This document shows, one piece after another, positions 5,447 to 6,268 of a stretch of 6,268 nt of DNA. The stretch's first letter is position 1; each line of letters starts with the position of its first letter. The notes beneath the pieces are model-generated. The model ran no database searches. It saw nothing but the letters and a program-made list of their open reading frames with translations, and was not told the DNA's origin. The translations under genes were made by a program, and so were the position numbers. Source of the stretch: JACORV01 sp041484135 (lineage in GTDB: Bacteria > Gemmatimonadota > Gemmatimonadetes > Gemmatimonadales > JACORV01); NCBI GenBank assembly GCA_041484135.1, contig JBGPHD010000170.1, positions 1-6,268 on the forward strand, in the 5' to 3' direction.

Positions 5447-6268
5447 TCACGGGCAAGTGAGGGGAATCTCGTTGCCGGCCGGCATTGCGACCGCGGCCAG
5501 CGTCGTCGTCAACGGTCCGAACTCGGGTGTCACGGCGACGTCACCCTCGGCGGTCAGCGTACGAGCGGCCGAGATCGTGCAGCCGGTCGGCACCGACCAG
5601 GGGATGAGGTGGAGCGTCCAGTTCGGCCGGTTCCGGAGGTTGGTGAAGCTCACGTTGCCGATGAGCGTGGCCCCGTTCCCGCTCGTCACCGTGCCGGCGC
5701 CGAAGTTGGTCGTGCTGCCCGCCTTGCGCAGCCAGACCCGCACGCCGCTCACCACGGTGTCCGGATCCGTCCCCACCGCGCGGTAGATCCCGTCGGGCGT
5801 GCAGGGCTGCGGCGCGCAACGGTCCTTGAAGACGCGCGCGCGGATGGTGTACGGCGCGCGGAAGGTCAGGCTCCCCGAGACCGTGCCGGTCACGTTGGTG
5901 GCGGCCGTCACGCCGGTCACCCGGAAGGTATCCACGACGTTCACGGCCGCGATCGAGGTGTCGACGAAGGCCCGGAAGAACCCCGGCGCCGGGAAGAGCG
6001 CGGCTTCCGTGGTGTCGAATTGGATCTGGAACACGTCGCCCGGCGCGGCCTGCACGCGGACCGCGAAGCGGAACGCCCCGGTCGCGCTGGTACGGATCGA
6101 GTCCACCTGGGCGAAGACGCCGGGAGCGGGCGCCGCGGCGGTGCGCCGCTTGAGCCGCACCATCACGCCGCGCAACCCCACCGAGACCACGCCGGAGGCC
6201 GCGGTGTCCTGGTACGTGTAGGTGAGCGACCCGCTGATGATCCTGCCCGGGCTGTACGAGATGTCGCC
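5447..6268 (-). CDS. Modular beta-rich, probably extracytoplasmic protein, 5' end missing
   Basis: The minus-strand frame is open from the right edge to the stop at 5447, giving the C-terminal 273 residues; the true start lies outside. A GTG at 6190 is internal, because the frame and the repeat pattern continue upstream of it. The sequence is rich in Thr, Val, Gly, Ser and Ala with alternating hydrophobic residues, as in stacked beta-sandwich modules (carboxypeptidase-regulatory or Ig-like type). Two modules can be seen: ISGSLTY then GVMVRLKR in the first, VSGSLTF then GVRVWLRK in the second. The second also has a Cys pair (CAPQPC, visible residues 151-156) and two more Cys near the end (visible 230 and 272), which could form disulfides outside the cytoplasm. 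No membrane anchor or sorting signal is seen at the C-terminus. I do not recognise a specific family. It is convergent with the oxidase cluster and not obviously linked to it. Confidence 0.8.
   Translation of the reverse strand, partial: GDISYSPGRIISGSLTYTYQDTAASGVVSVGLRGVMVRLKRRTAAAPAPGVFAQVDSIRTSATGAFRFAVRVQAAPGDVFQIQFDTTEAALFPAPGFFRAFVDTSIAAVNVVDTFRVTGVTAATNVTGTVSGSLTFRAPYTIRARVFKDRCAPQPCTPDGIYRAVGTDPDTVVSGVRVWLRKAGSTTNFGAGTVTSGNGATLIGNVSFTNLRNRPNWTLHLIPWSVPTGCTISAARTLTAEGDVAVTPEFGPLTTTLAAVAMPAGNEIPLTCP
5861..5881 (-). repeat. Repeat module 2 start motif, VSGSLTF
   Basis: Encodes VSGSLTF (visible residues 130-136), the opening strand of the second module. Its downstream partner GVRVWLRK (visible 175-182) corresponds to GVMVRLKR in module 1. 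The spacing between the two motifs is about 22 residues longer here, and the extra part contains the CAPQPC Cys pair. Confidence 0.6.
6218..6238 (-). repeat. Repeat module 1 start motif, ISGSLTY
   Basis: Encodes ISGSLTY (visible residues 11-17 of the minus-strand protein), the opening strand of the first module. The matching copy in the second module lies 119 residues further along. The shared downstream motif is GVMVRLKR (visible 34-41). The repeat is at protein level; the two DNA copies differ at several codon positions. Confidence 0.6.

Noticed and set aside
5292..6221. Plus-strand open frames (5292-5786 and 5799-6221) opposite the modular protein.
   Set aside because: They lack recognisable domains, the first begins inside ccoP and crosses the hairpin, and the minus-strand frame shows repeated protein motifs and runs unbroken to the window edge.

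Overview
The window is a GC-rich (about 70% by eye), gene-dense bacterial segment from a diderm with a periplasm and aerobic, probably microaerobic, respiration. It holds lipopolysaccharide (LPS) export permeases, a cbb3-type oxidase and a probable surface protein. GTG starts, very short overlaps, the oxidase subgroup and the Ala/Pro/Arg-rich linker style would suit Gemmatimonadota or a related lineage. That placement is inference from style, not from a marker gene.

Layout. At 2-1297 (+) lies the 3' part of an LptF-type permease whose start is outside the window. At 1294-2382 (+) a complete LptG-type permease overlaps it by four bases. After a 70-base gap comes a compact oxidase cluster on the same strand: ccoS (2453-2638), ccoN (2635-4110), ccoO (4107-4706) and a single-haem ccoP-like gene (4706-5386). 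Each of these genes overlaps the next by one to four bases. A 13-bp perfect hairpin (5391-5419) closes the rightward cluster and lies between convergent genes. From 5447 to the right edge, the minus strand carries the C-terminal 273 codons of a modular beta-rich protein that continues beyond the window.

How the genes work together. LptF and LptG are the two membrane subunits of the LptB2FG transporter, which extracts LPS from the inner membrane. CcoS is an assembly factor that helps cofactors into the cbb3 oxidase. CcoN is the haem b/b3-CuB catalytic subunit. CcoO and the CcoP-like protein are membrane-anchored cytochromes c that pass electrons to it. All haem and copper ligands expected in CcoN and the haem c ligands in CcoO and CcoP are visible, so the oxidase looks functional. 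No ccoQ, ccoG, ccoH or ccoI is present here.

I see no wholly new system. The points most worth a second look are the single-haem CcoP with one membrane span, the long Pro/Ala-rich insertion in LptF, the ccoS-first gene order beside the lpt genes, and the repeated modules in the right-hand protein. No tRNA, rRNA, CRISPR array, insertion sequence or attachment site was seen, and no stretch over 300 bases lacks a gene.
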